This document shows, piece by piece, positions 11,086-24,435 of a DNA stretch of 64,000 nucleotides. A program made the translations under genes and the position numbers. Origin of the DNA: Selaginella moellendorffii (lineage: Eukaryota > Streptophyta > Lycopodiopsida > Selaginellales > Selaginellaceae); NCBI RefSeq assembly GCF_000143415.4, contig NW_003314280.1, forward strand, positions 310,001 through 374,000. Reading direction: 5' to 3'. Below the pieces are notes generated by a model. The model ran no database searches. It was not told the origin of the DNA and worked only from the letters and a program-made list of their open reading frames with translations. Numbering within the stretch: the first letter of the stretch is position 1; each line of letters begins with the position of its first letter.

Positions 11086-11967
11086 TCAAGTCGCCACTTG
11101 CTGGTCCAGATTGAGGATCCTTTTGAGGTCTTTGGTGGCAAATGCGGCGTCCCAGCAGTTGCATGGCGCTTGCGGCGATGGCGACGTCAAGTTACTGCCC
11201 GCAACGTCGATATCTTCCGAGGGCGATCCGCCACTGTTGCTGAAGGCCACCTCCATCGAGAGAGATCGCACGGGAACCGAGAACTTTGGAAATGGCAGTG
11301 AGCTTGGGGGTGGGGACTTTGAGTAGGCCGGACCAGCCCACTTCTCGTCCTCAACCTCTGCTTTTGCAGCCCGGTTCTTCGCATCGATCGGCGAGCTCAA
11401 AGATCTGTTGAGGCAAGGCGCGACGTTGGCAGCACCGCAAGCTACTTGTTGCTTCCTGTAAGATCCCATCGCCTTGTCATACCTTGTGGACGTAGAAAAC
11501 GCCTTCTTTGAGCCACTTACGAGCTTCTTCGTCTCTGTGTTACCGTTGGCCTTGACTATAGTCACCTCGACACTGTTCTCTTCGTCCGTGGCAGTGTGGA
11601 TCTTCCGGTTCCGCTGGGAAGTTCCAGTCAGAGCGTTGTTCCTATCGTGTTGCTGTTGGGCAGCTCCAGGGAAATCGGCCTTTGCTCCCGTACTGGCGGA
11701 AGAAGGGTGGTGAAACAAACTGGATGGGAGGGACGAAGAGCGAGACAAAACAGTAACTGGCGGCGTCGCTGGAAGAGGTTGCGGCTGGCGCTCATAGCGG
11801 TGGAAGCAATGCGGAGACCATGGGGCGTGGCAAGGATGAGGAGGCGGCGGAGAAGAAGACCACTGGATGAGCGAGGATGGATCCCTCGTCTTCCTCGACC
11901 TGGAAAGGATTTGGCTTACCCCAGACATGGAACGATCATCCTCTGGCGCCCGGAGGAGGAATTCCAT
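11086..11967 (-). CDS. PNRC-like proline-rich protein
   Basis: The 293-residue frame starts at ATG 11967 (MEFLLRAPEDDRSMSG) and ends at 11086. It is Ser/Pro-rich and mostly disordered in character. Near residues 207-225 is WAGPAYSKSPPPSSLPFPKF, the signature of plant proteins in the PNRC (proline-rich nuclear receptor coactivator) family. Animal PNRC2 uses a similar proline motif to bind the decapping factor DCP1, so a role in mRNA decapping or decay is plausible here but inferred. It is divergent from ADA2, with starts about 470 bp apart, so the two may share a promoter region. Confidence 0.65.
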   Translation of the reverse strand: MEFLLRAPEDDRSMSGVSQILSRSRKTRDPSSLIQWSSSPPPPHPCHAPWSPHCFHRYERQPQPLPATPPVTVLSRSSSLPSSLFHHPSSASTGAKADFPGAAQQQHDRNNALTGTSQRNRKIHTATDEENSVEVTIVKANGNTETKKLVSGSKKAFSTSTRYDKAMGSYRKQQVACGAANVAPCLNRSLSSPIDAKNRAAKAEVEDEKWAGPAYSKSPPPSSLPFPKFSVPVRSLSMEVAFSNSGGSPSEDIDVAGSNLTSPSPQAPCNCWDAAFATKDLKRILNLDQQVAT

Positions 11968-12424
11968 GGAATCGCGACATGCGGGTGAAGCGCGCTCGAG
12001 CGATGAGGGATTTCGGAGAAAGAATGCGGCACTGGCAAAGATTGCGAAGGAGGAGGCCGACTATCGCAAGAATCGCGAGGACGAGCGCGAGGAGAGATCG
12101 AAATGCGGCACCTGTGATTACGAGGACGCGCGGTGAATCGGCGCCTTCGATCGATCGCCCCGTCTGTCCGCCCTGCCTGGCTGCCCTAGTTCTAGACAAA
12201 GAAGATGAAGCAAAAGAGTGATTTTGGCCGGTAACTTTACCAAAGGCCTTCGCTTCCCCAGCGGGTAAAATTACGTTTACGCGAATCCCAGTCAGCATCA
12301 CTTTGCAACATATCTCCATGCATCACTTGCCAATATGATTGGAGGAATCTCTCTCTCGTCTCTTTCACATTTTACTCTTTCCTACCCCGCATTTTAAACT
12401 TTCCCAGAGAATTAGGGCTCTTAT

Positions 12425-12434
12425 TTTAGGGTTT
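12425..12434 (+). promoter_or_regulatory. Telo-box-like element upstream of ADA2
   Basis: TTTAGGGTTT sits a few bases upstream of the ADA2 start. This is the plant telo-box type (AAACCCTA in reverse), common near start sites of housekeeping and translation-related genes. A similar element lies before the GRIP gene at 16903-16913, and AAAACCCTAA lies before ISY1 at 37234-37243. Function here is inferred from the motif only. Confidence 0.45.
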
Positions 12435-12438
12435 TTGT

Positions 12439-14900
12439 ATGGGGAGATCGCGCGCGGCATCTGCGGTCGAGGACGAGGCCGGATGGCAGAGGTGAGATTG
12501 TCAGACGCTGTGGATGGATTGATTAATAGACTGTTTCATAGATCCAAGCGGCGGCGGTATGCTCCCGAGAGCTTGGAAACTCCAACTCCAGGTACTTTAC
12601 AGCAAATTTCTGTGGAAGGAGTGAAGCTGAGCTGAGCTGGTGCGCAATGCAGGATCGAGCGAGGCAAAGCGAGCGGCTTATCACTGCAATTACTGCAACA
12701 AGGATGTGTCGGGGATGATCAGGATAAAATGCGCCAAGTGTGCTGATTTTGATCTGTGCATCGAATGCTTCTCTGTCGGTGTGGAGATTTCGACGCACAA
12801 GAGCAATCATCCTTACAGAGTCATTGTGAGTGTTTTTTTTCTTACGTTTCTTCGTCGTTCTCACGGATGACTCTTTTGTCAGGACAATCTCTCATTTCCT
12901 CTCATTCACCCGGACTGGAACGCGGACGAGGAGATTTTACTTTTGGAAGTAAGAGTTTGGAGACTAATACTGTAAACCACTGGACTTACGCTTATCATGG
13001 CAGGGAATCGAAATGTATGGATTGGGAAATTGGGCAGAGGTTGCCGAGCACGTTGGTACAAAGAACAAGACACGATGTTATGAGCACTATATGACGGAGT
13101 ACATGAAATCTGTTTGCTCGCCTCTTCCGGTATGCCAGTTCCTCTGATCCTCTGGTATTTTTCTAATCTTGTTGTTTGCAGGACATGTCTAATGTTGCTG
13201 GAAAAACGAAGGCCGAGCTCTTAGCGCTAGCCAAAGCTTATACGGAAGGAAAGAAAAGTATGTATTGTGGTTTTATAGTGCTCGGTGTGATTTCTTACTT
13301 TGAAACTCTGCAGACTTGCTGCCTTATCCAGACGGATCAACTCCAAGAACAGTGAAGCAGGAGGCCACTATCTCCCCTTCGAGAATCAAGTGCTGTTTTT
13401 CCATGACTTTTTTCACCTCTGAGTTTGTATAATTTGCAGGGTCGAGGATACTAAAACTGAACCTCTTGAAAGATCCCCAACGCGTGTTTCATCAGGTTGG
13501 TCATACTCGATCTAGAACTACAACTTATACTTGGTGACATGAATTTAGGCCTGAAAGCGGGGGCTAAGAAAGAAGTGGAGGATACCGAGGGGCAATTAAA
13601 TGAGTCTCTCCCAAGTAACCCGGTCTCTGCTGGTAAAAAGTCCGCAGGGTCGCAAGTAAAGGAAGCACCGGACACTGCAAATGGAGCAAATCCTACTCTT
13701 GAAGGTAAGTCGCTCTGTTCGAGCAGTTTCAGTTTCTTATTATGATGTTTAGATGGAGGTCAAAGCACTCGTAGTTTGGGTAACAAGAAGCCGAAACCAG
13801 CACAGGACGAAACTAAACCCAGTCTTGCGACAACGGATACAACCGGCTACAATGCCAAGAGACAGGAGTTTGATCCAGAATACGATAACGATGCAGAGCT
13901 CCCACTGGCAGAAATGGAGTTTAAAGACATCGATACAGATGCTGATCGCGAGCTCAAATTGCAAATGCTTCATATTTATCTTGCAAGGTATTGTTTCTAA
14001 GAAGTGTACGTAAGTGTTTCATCTCTGAACCATGCAGGCTTGAAGAAAGAAAACGGCGGAAGGATTTCATACTTGAAAGAGGGCTACTAAATGTGAAGCG
14101 CCAGCAGGCATTAGACAGGAAGAAGACCAAGGAGGAAAAAGAACTGATTCAAAGAAGTCGGGTGTTTCTTCGCTATCATTCATCAGAAGAACATGAGGCA
14201 CTTCTTGCAGGGCTTACTGCGGAGATCAAGATTCGACAGCGTATAGAAGAACTACAAGTGAGTTAAATCTTGTGACCTGAAGTTTCATCCCTACGTTTTT
14301 GCAGGAATATCGCAGTGCTGGCTGTCATACTTTGGCCGAAGGAGAGTATTACGCGATGGACAAGAGAAAGCGCAGTGCCGAGGCCAACCTCAGAAAGGGA
14401 AGAGACGCACTGAACAGCAAGATGACTAACAGATCAAATCGTGCAATAAATAGAGACGGCGCGGAGCCGTCCTCCTCAGGCACCCGTGACATGCAAAGGT
14501 ATCGAAGCGGAGCCAACAACATATCGAAACTTCCGTCGGTGGGAGTTAAAACAACGAAGAAAAGTTCGAGCTTCAGTCCACTGGATCTGGCTGGTTTTCC
14601 GGGGATTGATCTCCTGTCAAGCACGGTAAAGTTCGCCTTCGCTTCACTCGACGTGCTTCTAATCTGGCTGCTCGTTTGTTACAGGAGCAAGACCTGTGCT
14701 CTCAGTTAAGACTATTACCAGCGCATTATCTAAAGATGAAAGAGGTTCTTATGCTAGAGAATGTTGAAAAGGGGGGCCTGAGGCGCGACGATGCATGCCA
14801 CCTGTTCAAGGTTGATGCGGCCAAGACGGAGCGTGTGTTTGATTTCTTATGGAAGATGGGTTGGATTGAGGCGTCCAACGATATTCTTCCCAGTTTATAA
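12439..14900 (+). CDS. ADA2: Transcriptional adaptor ADA2 (SAGA/ADA complex)
   Basis: ADA2 anchors the histone acetyltransferase GCN5 in the nuclear SAGA/ADA coactivator. My preferred model has 13 exons (1,836 nt, 611 aa): 12439-12491, 12530-12591, 12653-12825, 12883-12948, 13004-13129, 13182-13257, 13314-13389, 13440-13495, 13549-13704, 13753-13987, 14038-14257, 14305-14625 and 14685-14900. It begins MGRSR, as other plant ADA2 proteins do, but needs a 38-nt first intron. Without that intron the start is ATG 12483 (609 aa). Domains in order: ZZ zinc finger (HCNYC, IKCAKC, LCIEC), SANT (HPDWNADEEILLLEGIEMYG, NWAEVAEHVG), the central ADA domain (FDPEYDNDAE through RRKDFILERGLL), and a C-terminal SWIRM (LLPAHYLKMKEVL to WKMGWI). 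Confidence 0.95.
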
Positions 14901-14944
14901 AGAGGAAAGCGTGGTGGTTAGCGCCCTCCCTCGATTTGCAAGCA

Positions 14945-15944
14945 ATGGCGCTCTCTTCTTCGGCTAGCTGTGGTATGGCTTTTGGTGCCAAGGCTGCGGC
15001 GCTCGGTGGTTCTGTTCGACGGGGTTCCAGGATATGTAGCAGTAGAGGGGGTTTTGGGCTTGCTGGTCTTCGCCAAGGTGGGCGGTCTCTATTCGGGCCG
15101 AGTCTCAAGGATTTTCTTCCATCGAATGGGAGTCGATTCATGGCTGCAACTTGGATCGACAATTCGTAAGCTCGCTCTCTTCGAAGTTCTGTCATGCTGT
15201 GAAGTAATTTTTTGTGTTTTTCGATTGAGCAGGGCCCAGGTAGACGTGGAAGTTCCTCTTTCTGTCGCCTGGGATATGTGGAGTGACCGGGAGAGGATTA
15301 GTCGCTGGATGCCTTGGATTACTTCTGTTAAGGTGATCTAAAAGTTGTGTTTTTCTTTGTTCTGAATGCCAACTTTGTTTAGGTACTCGAAGATCAGCCT
15401 GAATTGTCACGCTGGACTCTAAGCACAGACTCCTTGGGTCAGAAATTCGAGTTCTCTTGGCTGGCACGTAATTTACAGGTGAAGTCTTGCACTCTTTTTC
15501 TCTAGCTACACGTGTTCTTTTTCTTGTTCTTCCAGCCGATTCACCACCAGAAGATACACTGGCGTTCGGTAGACGGACTTCCAAACCGGTATGCGTTAAT
15601 TGAGTCTAAGCTTTACGTTGGTTTGCTTCTTGTGCTATTAGAGGTACAGTGCGATTTTATCCCCGGGGACCGTCAGCTTGTCGAGTCGAGGCAAGAAAAG
15701 ACTATCACAATTCTGTTTCCTGAGCTTACTATCGTCTGCCTTTGCAGCTTACAATCTCGTACGAGCTTCCTGAGGTTATCGGAATGGTTGCATCGGTAGG
15801 CGTCTCGATTTCTCTCTTTCTTGTCCCTGATCTTCTACTGGTTTTCAGGCCCTTTCTCCCCTGGTGGAAGGCATCTTGAAAGCAGACTTGGATCGTTTCG
15901 CCAAACTCGCTCGCGAAACTGCGCTGGAAGCAAAGAAAGGCTGA
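14945..15944 (+). CDS. Plastid START-like / polyketide cyclase family protein
   Basis: Seven exons join to 663 nt (220 aa): 14945-15165, 15233-15332, 15383-15478, 15536-15588, 15642-15690, 15748-15795 and 15849-15944. The first about 70 residues are Ser/Gly/Arg-rich with few acidic residues, like a chloroplast transit peptide. The rest resembles the SRPBCC/START-like (Coq10-type) fold: VDVEVPLSVAWDMWSDRERISRWMP, FEFSWLAR, HWRSVDGLPNRGTVRFYP and TISYELPEV, with a closing amphipathic helix. Plant members of this type are plastid proteins of uncertain ligand. The fifth intron (15691-15747) uses a GC donor (GAG|GCAAGA) and the standard AG acceptor. The start lies 44 bp downstream of the ADA2 stop. 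Confidence 0.85.
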
Positions 15945-16169
15945 ATTGGAGCTCTCACCCCGATTCGTTTGTTTCGACTTGTATCGGAGCATTGATTAAA
16001 CAGTGCCTTGTTCTTGTAGATTGTCAATGCCGAAATCATCGTCTCAAAAACTTCGAGAATTTCTCGAAGCTACAAAGAAGAAGTCTTGTCTATGATAGAT
16101 TCATAGAGAATATTCTCTACTGTTTCTTACTTTTGTGTTATAAACCTCTCCCTCTCCCCTCCACGGGTT

Positions 16170-16660
16170 ATGGAGGGGGCCATCGGCAAGAAATTCTCGG
16201 CGGGCGCTAGAGAATGTACCATGTGTGGCGATGTTGGCTTCTCCACGGAGCTATTTCCCTGCGATGGATGCCAGGGGCGATACCAGCACAGGTTGAATTC
16301 TAAGAGCTTTTTTCGCTGTCGGTGCTTGAGAGAGAGAGATTTTTGCTTTCCAGATACTGCAGCGATCTCTATCCCAAGGATCCCAATCCAAGGCTCTGCA
16401 ACTGGTGCTTGCACGAGAGGAAGAAGACGAGCTCGAATTTCATGGCTGATCATGGGATTTTCATGACCGGTCACAAGCGAAAAGTTCCCTCTTTCTCGAG
16501 TGATGGTACCGCTGCGCAATCGATCGATTCGGGGGTTTCCAGGCAAGGAAACAATCGGATTGTTGCGAATGGGAGGATCCAATCGCTCCCGCCGCGTTCT
16601 TGCAACCATGTCCGTGGCATTGCCAAGCGGTACAAGCTCCTCTCGCAGGTCTCTTGCTAA
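16170..16660 (+). CDS. Small PHD-like zinc-finger protein
   Basis: Two exons, 16170-16291 and 16354-16660, join to 429 nt (142 aa). The N-terminal half has a Cys/His cluster, CTMCGDVGF, then LFPCDGCQGRYQHRYC, then RLCNWC. This is the C4HC3-like pattern of a plant-specific PHD-type finger group; such proteins are thought to be nuclear and chromatin-associated. The C-terminal half is basic and probably disordered (KRKVPSFSSDG through SCNHVRGIAKRYKLL). The exon junction falls inside the finger (QHR|YC), which supports the splice. The stop at 16658-16660 follows a CAG|GTCTCT that could be a donor, so a further exon is possible but not needed. Confidence 0.75.
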
Positions 16661-16946
16661 GAACTAAATAAAATATGAGGAACGAAGATCAATCATAGAT
16701 ATCGGGATGATCGCAATCGATCCCAAATGTCCGGAGGATCAGATCAAAGATCCATGATTTCTCACGGAAAGAAAGATCGGATCAAACCAAACGGCGTGAA
16801 CTTGACCAAGATTATATTTTTTGGACGTGGTCAAGTCATACAAAAGAATTACACTAGGTTGTTTTTGATTTTTCCAGATGATCAAACGATCATAGTGTGG
16901 CGATTAGGGTTTTGGAGAGAAATATTTTGGGGATCCAGCTCCAGCG

Positions 16947-19900
16947 ATGGGATCCCGCGAGGAGGCGCTCGAGGCGGAGAATGGGCGCCTGGTGTCGGAG
17001 ATGGCGTCGCTGAAGAAGAAGATAATGGTGGCGCTCAAGAAGCAGCAGGCGGAGCTCCAGGCGAAGATCCAGGCCGCGGAGCAGCGTGCCATGGCCGCGG
17101 AGGCTGCCGCGGCCATGAGCTGCACCAATTCCTCCTCGCCGGGGGCGAAATCTAGCAGCGAAGCAGCCAGGTCAGATGTAGAGGTCAATTCGTCCGCAAT
17201 GCGGATGAGCGATGAGGTCTCCAATGGGGAAGCGCGGGAGGACGAGGTAGCTCGCGGTGAGATCGATCAGCTTCGCAGCGAGCTTTGTCAATGTACGTTG
17301 TGAGCCAGCATTGTATTGTATTGTTTGTTTGTTTGGTGCACTTATCGTGTACGGGCGCTGCCAGTGAAGGAATTGCTGGAAGACGAGCGCAACAGAAAGG
17401 CTAGTTTGAGCGGGCAGCTAGAGGAAAGTCGGCATCGTATTGAAGAGTTGTCAAAGGTATAGTCGATTCGATGAAAGGCTTCTTTGTACTGAATTTCATT
17501 ATCTACTAGGCTAACGAGAAGATGGAAGCTCAGCTTCTTTCCGCTGCTCAACAAGTTTCTGACACTTTCTCTCGAGTTGCTGAAATGCACGAGAAGATAG
17601 AAACGCTATCCAAAGAACGAGATGTTCTTAAGCTTGCGAATGAAAGGCTGTCTGTGGAGCATGACAGGTAAATGCATTTCTTCCTCCAGATTGTGTTAGA
17701 GCTTTTTGTTTGCTAGGATGAGCAAGGAACTGCAGACTGCGAGTGAAGATGTCGCTTTGAAGGCCAAGGTATGATTCAAAGTAGTTCGGAAAGATGGAAA
17801 ATAATGTCTGTTTTTAAGCTTTGAAGGAAATGCAAGAAATGCTGGCTTCACATAAAGCAACGCAAGAAGGCCAGGAAGCTGCAATGGGCCACCTTATGCA
17901 GCAAATGCAGGCGGTAAGCATTTTCTTGCATGTATAAATGACCAACCGTTAGTTCCTTACAGATCGAGGCATCGAGCCGTAAGGTACTTTGCTTCTTCTT
18001 TCAAGTTTTACGTTCTTTAACAACATCTTATAGGATCTAGAGAGCAGCACTGACGGAAAATCAACAGCTGAGATCATCGAAGATCAGAAGAAAACAATTG
18101 GACTACTGGAAGAGGAGTTGGAGAAGTTCAAGGGTCAAATCTCGCTATCAAAGAACTCGAACGAGCTTTTGAGCCCGGGAAAAGAAGTTGATGGATTTTT
18201 ACCGGATGGTCAGGTTGCAAGTTCTTCTGAAGAAGTTGCAAGTTATCAAGAAAGAATCAGCTTTCTTGAATCCGAGCTTAACGCGATACAATCGCAAATG
18301 CAGAAAATCTCGGAAGAACATCAACATGGTATGGCTCAGGATTTAACCTTCTTTCATTTTGCTGAGGTTTCAGTTTCAGCTATTGGCAGCCTCGAGAACC
18401 AGCTGAAGGAGCGTGACGACAAGTACGCTGAACTGGATCTAAAGTTTAACCGGCTGCAAAAGCGAGCAAAACAACGCATACAGGAGACACAAAAGGTAGG
18501 TACGATTTTTCGACGAGGTGCTTAACATTGCAGGAGCTTGTAGGAAAAAGACGAGATTGCAATGCAGCTTTCGGAGGCTGTTGCAAAGCATGCTACTATG
18601 CAGGGTGACCTCGAGCGCTTCAGAGCACAGGCGGGCGATGCAATACGGGCATTGGACGGAGAAAGACAAAATCTTCGCAACTCTAACGCAAAGTAAGCAA
18701 GTTTGCATGGTAAACTTCCTAACATGGTTTGACAGACTTAAAGAGGAAATCGACGATGTCAAACATGCCCTTACTGCAAGAGATGAGAACCTTGAAGAGT
18801 TGCAAAAACTTGTTCAAGAAAAAGAACAGGTAATTCTTCTGTTTGTTTCGTGGATTCTTTGATTAACAATTTATCAGAGTGTTGTAAGTATGCATGCTGA
18901 CATAAAGGAAATACAACAGAGACACGGAGCTGTACTTTTGGAGATAGACGAGAAAAACAAGAAGGTTTATTGCAATGCCTTTAGTCGAGCTACTTACTGA
19001 AGCTCCTTCAGATAGTTGACACCTTACAAAGCCAGTTGACGGATGCAACCTTGGAGACGAATAAGCTAGCTGAAACTATATCAAACTTACAGGTATCATT
19101 CCGTTGAGTGATTTGATAGTTTGCTTACCTGATCTTGTAGGCTTTACTAGTGGAAAAAGAGTCTAAGCTGACTGATGTCGAAGCCACACTAACTGGGAAC
19201 GTAGCAAGATTATCTGCAGCTGTAGAAGCTGAAAGGAGAGAGGCGGAGCAACTGCGAAAGGATCAGGTTTGTCATTTGTTCGTGGAAGATGTCATCGTGA
19301 TTCGTTTGCTCTGTCAGGAAAAGGAGCGCCAAATGTGGAAGGAAAGTATTTCTGAACTGCAAAACAGAATTCACCAGCTAGACCAAGCGTATCAGCAAAT
19401 GGAGGACGCATTAGCAGTGTCAAAAAGTGAAGCTCTTGCAGTACTGTTGATGCTCTTTTCATTTTAAACTGTTCTAATCTGATTATTTTTTATGGTGCCA
19501 GGGCAGAAGGAAATTGAACTGGATAGTCAACGCCAGCTCCTTACAGATGCCGAAAGAGAGACCTCTCTGGCTAAGGAGGAGGTAGTCTTTTTTATTCTGA
19601 TACAAGTGCAAAATCGATTGTTCTTGAAGGTTGCCCGTCTAAGCAAAGAATTTTCTTCGTACAAGCAGCGAGCTCATGCTCTTCTTCAAAAGAAGGAAGC
19701 AGAACTTCAGGCTGCAAAAGATGCAGACCTTGCTGCTGCTCGGGAGGAAACTCTAAAGGTCTGTGTATTTATGCGTGCGGTTGATACGTCTAATTGAATT
19801 TTTTCTGTAGGACGCTCAAAAGCAAGCAGCAGTAGCTATTGCAGAAAGGGATCGAGCTGTTAATACTTTGAAGCAAACTGTTACTGAATACGAGACTCAA

Positions 19901-21190
19901 CTGGCTGCAAGGTAGTATTTCTTTGTTCTTTTTTAATTTTTCTAGCGATTCTACTTCGTTTTCTTCCAGAAACGTAGCTGTTGTCGATGCTGAACAGCGC
20001 ATCAAGGATTTGGCAACCCAGCTCGAGTCTGTGAAGGGTATTCTATCGTATGAACGGCAGGAATGGGATAAACATTCGAGGGAGCGGGAATTGTCTTGGC
20101 AAGGTATACTGCTTGATAATGGAAACGCTTAATGATTTTGACTGCAGAGAAATACGAAGAACTTGTCACGAAACATAAGCAGCCTGCCGACGGCAGCATA
20201 ATAACTGAAATGGCTGCCCTTCGTGCTCAATACGACATTTTGAAGGTAAATGTTTTTCCTTTCTCCCTGTTTGGGCTTCAGCTTATCAATGTGTGAAGGA
20301 TGAATTTGTTAACTTTCGCGATATGGCGAACAAAATGATGGAAGCTAAGGATCAAGAAATAAACAAGCTTCTGGATGACAACGATTCTTTGCAAAAGAAA
20401 CTTCAATCTCAACCTCAAGAAAACCACGTCAAAACAGGTAGTTCTTTCCAAGCCTTTGTTTCTGTTCTTTCACGACATACTGCAGAACCAAAGCAACAAG
20501 AAGTAGTCGCAGTTGCGGAGCAACAAATTTTGGTACGTGTAAAGTTTCACATTCTGTTATCTATTTTTCTTACGGCCCGTAGCAGTTGCTCGCAAGACAA
20601 CAAGCACAGAGAGAGGAAGAGATGAAGCAAAGTCAGCGCCAAATACAAGTGCTACAAGTAAGCGAGAAAGTGGTTTTTGGCTGCTATTAAATTTGGCTGT
20701 GGTTTCAGGAAGAGCTGTCGGAGCTGGAACGTGAGAACCGCTTACGCAGCCAACAGGTTAAGAGACGTTTCACTCCCTATTGCGTGTACTAAACCGTTTT
20801 CTGACTACTCGGCAGGAAGCTGTGCTCAAAAACGAACTCCGGAACATGGATCGTGCTGCAAGGCGTGAGAATGTCGACATGACTTACCTCAAGAATGTGA
20901 TATTGAAGCTCCTGGAGACTGGTTAGTACCCACATTTTTCAACTTTCGGAGAGAAAATGCTAAATGGTGCTGCAGGCGAGGTGGAAGCATTGCTGCCAGT
21001 TGTGGGAACGCTGCTTCAATTCAGTCCAGACGAGGTACTTATCACGTTTTCTTCTCCCTCGTTTGGTAACTTCAGGTAGCTCAAACAGATCAAACGGTGT
21101 CAAGCGCTGTATGCCGCCGCCGCCGCCGAGAGCCCAGCTTCCACACCAAGAATACTTCTCTCCAGGCTGAGCTTCTCAAGCTCCAAGTGA
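16947..21190 (+). CDS. GRIP: GRIP-domain golgin (long coiled-coil Golgi protein)
   Basis: Twenty-six short exons join to 2,943 nt (980 aa), first 16947-17292 and last three 20816-20921, 20976-21034 and 21089-21190. Almost the whole protein is heptad-rich coiled coil (KKQQAELQAKIQAAEQRAMAAEAAA and similar). The C-terminus carries a GRIP domain: VDMTYLKNVILKLLETGEVEALLP, then VVGTLLQFSPDEIKRCQALY. GRIP domains bind ARL1-GTP and hold tethering golgins on the trans-Golgi. The last intron ends at the second of two nearby AGs; only that acceptor gives the conserved IKRCQ reading. The acceptor before exon 8 is ambiguous (18374 or 18380, two residues different). A telo-box-like ATTAGGGTTTT is at 16903-16913. 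Confidence 0.9.
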
Positions 21191-21283
21191 AAAGCGCCAG
21201 GCAAGAGCGCTTTTGATATATTTTTCACGATTCGTCTTGTGGATAGAACGTCGAACTATTGGTTCGTAAAAGTATAGCCAGCG

Positions 21284-21695
21284 AGAAACTAGCTCGTGGA
21301 GGAAGGAAAAGTGAAATACTTAGGACTCTCGGAAGTGTCGGCTGCAGATATCCGTGTAGTTTACGCGATTCATCCAATCACTGGTGTCCAGATCGAGTGG
21401 TCTCTTTTGGAGCCGTGACATTGAGGAAGAAATCTTTGCAACTTGCGGACGAGGATACTTCGCCGTGCTGGAAGAAATTGGTGACGATGATTTCAGTTTT
21501 ACTCCCAGAGATGGAGCGGAGCAAAGCCATATACGAGAAGTTCTGCAAGATAGCTGCGAGAATGAATTGCACTTCCGGGCAGCTTGCTCTGGCTTGGGTC
21601 TAGCACCAAGGCGACGACATCGTTCCCATCCCAGGCTCCAGAACTTCGAATACTCTTGGGATCACTCTCTCCAAGGAAGGTCTGGAGATTGAAAG
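21284..21695 (+). pseudogene. Aldo-keto reductase pseudogene fragment
   Basis: The DNA closely matches the 3' half of the intact aldo-keto reductase that follows (21971-23237), including GAGGAAGGAAAAGTGAAATA, the HPIT region, and the C-terminal block around CTSGQLALAW and HQGDDIVPIPG. It lacks introns 3 and 4 in recognisable form, changes reading frame more than once, and has a TAG where the intact gene encodes Gln (LAWV*HQGDD). No 5' half is present. It lies head-to-tail with its relative, so it is best read as the remnant of a tandem duplication. Confidence 0.85.
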
Positions 21696-21907
21696 AAAGA
21701 ATCAACAACTACATGGCGTTTTTTCCTCGCCAACTCTCGCACGTAAGAGAGTGGATCCAAAATGCACATCTGGATCTTCACTAATAATAATTTGTCTTTG
21801 TAGCAAATTAGTTTCTCTACTTCCTGGAAGGGACAAAGGAAGCGGATACGAAACAGCCCGTGGAATGGAGGCCTTTATATTCACCTCCAATTGCGGATGG
21901 CAAGTAG

Positions 21908-23237
<1,330 letters not shown>

Positions 23238-23418
23238 ATTAGGTTGACATGAAAGCTCAGCTACATTTCTTTCTCCATTTCTGAGAACAGTACTGAAAAC
23301 CTGTTATATTAAAACCAAATTTATACGTTTAAATCAAAACCATGTAACTAGAGTGATAAAGCCAAAACACTTTTTTATCTGGTTATTTACCACACAAAGT
23401 CCTTTCACCCACTTTTAC

Positions 23419-24427
23419 TTAATAATCGCCATACGCCGGGCGACCACCATATCCATGACGTCCTTCTTCGCCATATCCATGAGCTCCTTGTTCGTCATAT
23501 CCATGACCGTACGATCCTCCACTATCTGTTCATCATATGGAAAAGATTTATAGACAACAAAGATCTAAGGAAGAAAAACTTACTCTCGATTGGCATGATC
23601 TTCCACTTCTGGTTGTCCTGCTTGTTCCACTTGAAAAGAATGAGCTCCGCGCCGGATCGAACGCCCTCGCCGCCCTTGACATCGAGGTTTAAGTGGACGT
23701 TCCCGACTGGTCGTAGGCACTGGTAGCCACCGCCAACGTCGTCACTCTGGGTCCACAGCACGGATTCGTCCAAGCGTTCCGGATCATACGGGCTCAACAT
23801 CACCTGAAGTTAACAAGATCATCGGCCTCTGAAAGAAAGAAAGAAAAGCTTACCTTCTCGAAAGAGTCGCTCCCGTGCTGGAGCGCCAGCCCGGACGCCT
23901 TGTTCACGATCGAAAACGCTGGTGATCCAGCCTCGTCTTGGACCTTGGATCCCCACCTGCAATCCTTGACAAATTGCTGCAGAAAAACATAGAAAAGCTG
24001 TGGAGATCGATTGAGAGAAAGGAGAAAAGAAAACCTGGCTTTCGTTCGATCCGTTGCCTGGAGCGAGAACAAGCTCATCACCCTTGACAGTGAGAACGTA
24101 GTCAGGATTTGCAGCGCAAAAGATCTTCACGAGTTGATCCTTCCCGGACGACTGTGGAGGAGGACGACGACGGTGGAACTGTGCTTCTTCTTCTTCCTCT
24201 CGGCCCCCGCCATAGCCACCGCGCTCTGGCCTTCCATAGCCGGACTCACCTCTTCCTCCTCCACCATATTCTCCTCCTCCTCCATAGCCACCGCCGGACT
24301 CACCTCTTCCTCCACCATATCCTCCTCCATAGCCACCTCCTCCATAGCCACCTTCGTCATAGCCTCCTCCTCCTCCTCTCCTCTCTTCTTGTTCTCCACC
24401 GTAGTAGCCACCTCCTCCGGAGTACAT
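23419..24427 (-). CDS. EUL-domain lectin with Gly/Tyr-rich N- and C-terminal tails (copy A)
   Basis: Four exons on the minus strand, 24035-24427, 23854-23976, 23584-23803 and 23419-23525, join to 843 nt (280 aa). The N-terminal third is a Gly/Tyr/Glu repeat (YGGGGYGGGYGGG type). The middle is a Euonymus lectin/ricin-B-like (EUL, R40) domain: VKIFCAANPDYVLTVKGDEL, SPAFSIVNKASGLALQHG, DESVLWTQSDDVGGGYQCLR, ELILFKWNKQDNQKWKIMP. EUL proteins are nucleocytoplasmic carbohydrate-binding proteins linked to stress responses. The last exon adds an unusual tail with three GHGY/AHGY-type repeats, absent from copy B. Exon borders match copy B, pointing to tandem duplication. Confidence 0.88.
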
Positions 24428-24435
24428 GGTTGAGA

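Noticed and set aside
11063-12221. Plus-strand frames opposite and upstream of the PNRC-like gene.
   Set aside because: They are Arg-rich antisense shadows; the minus-strand frame has the family motif and a good Met start.
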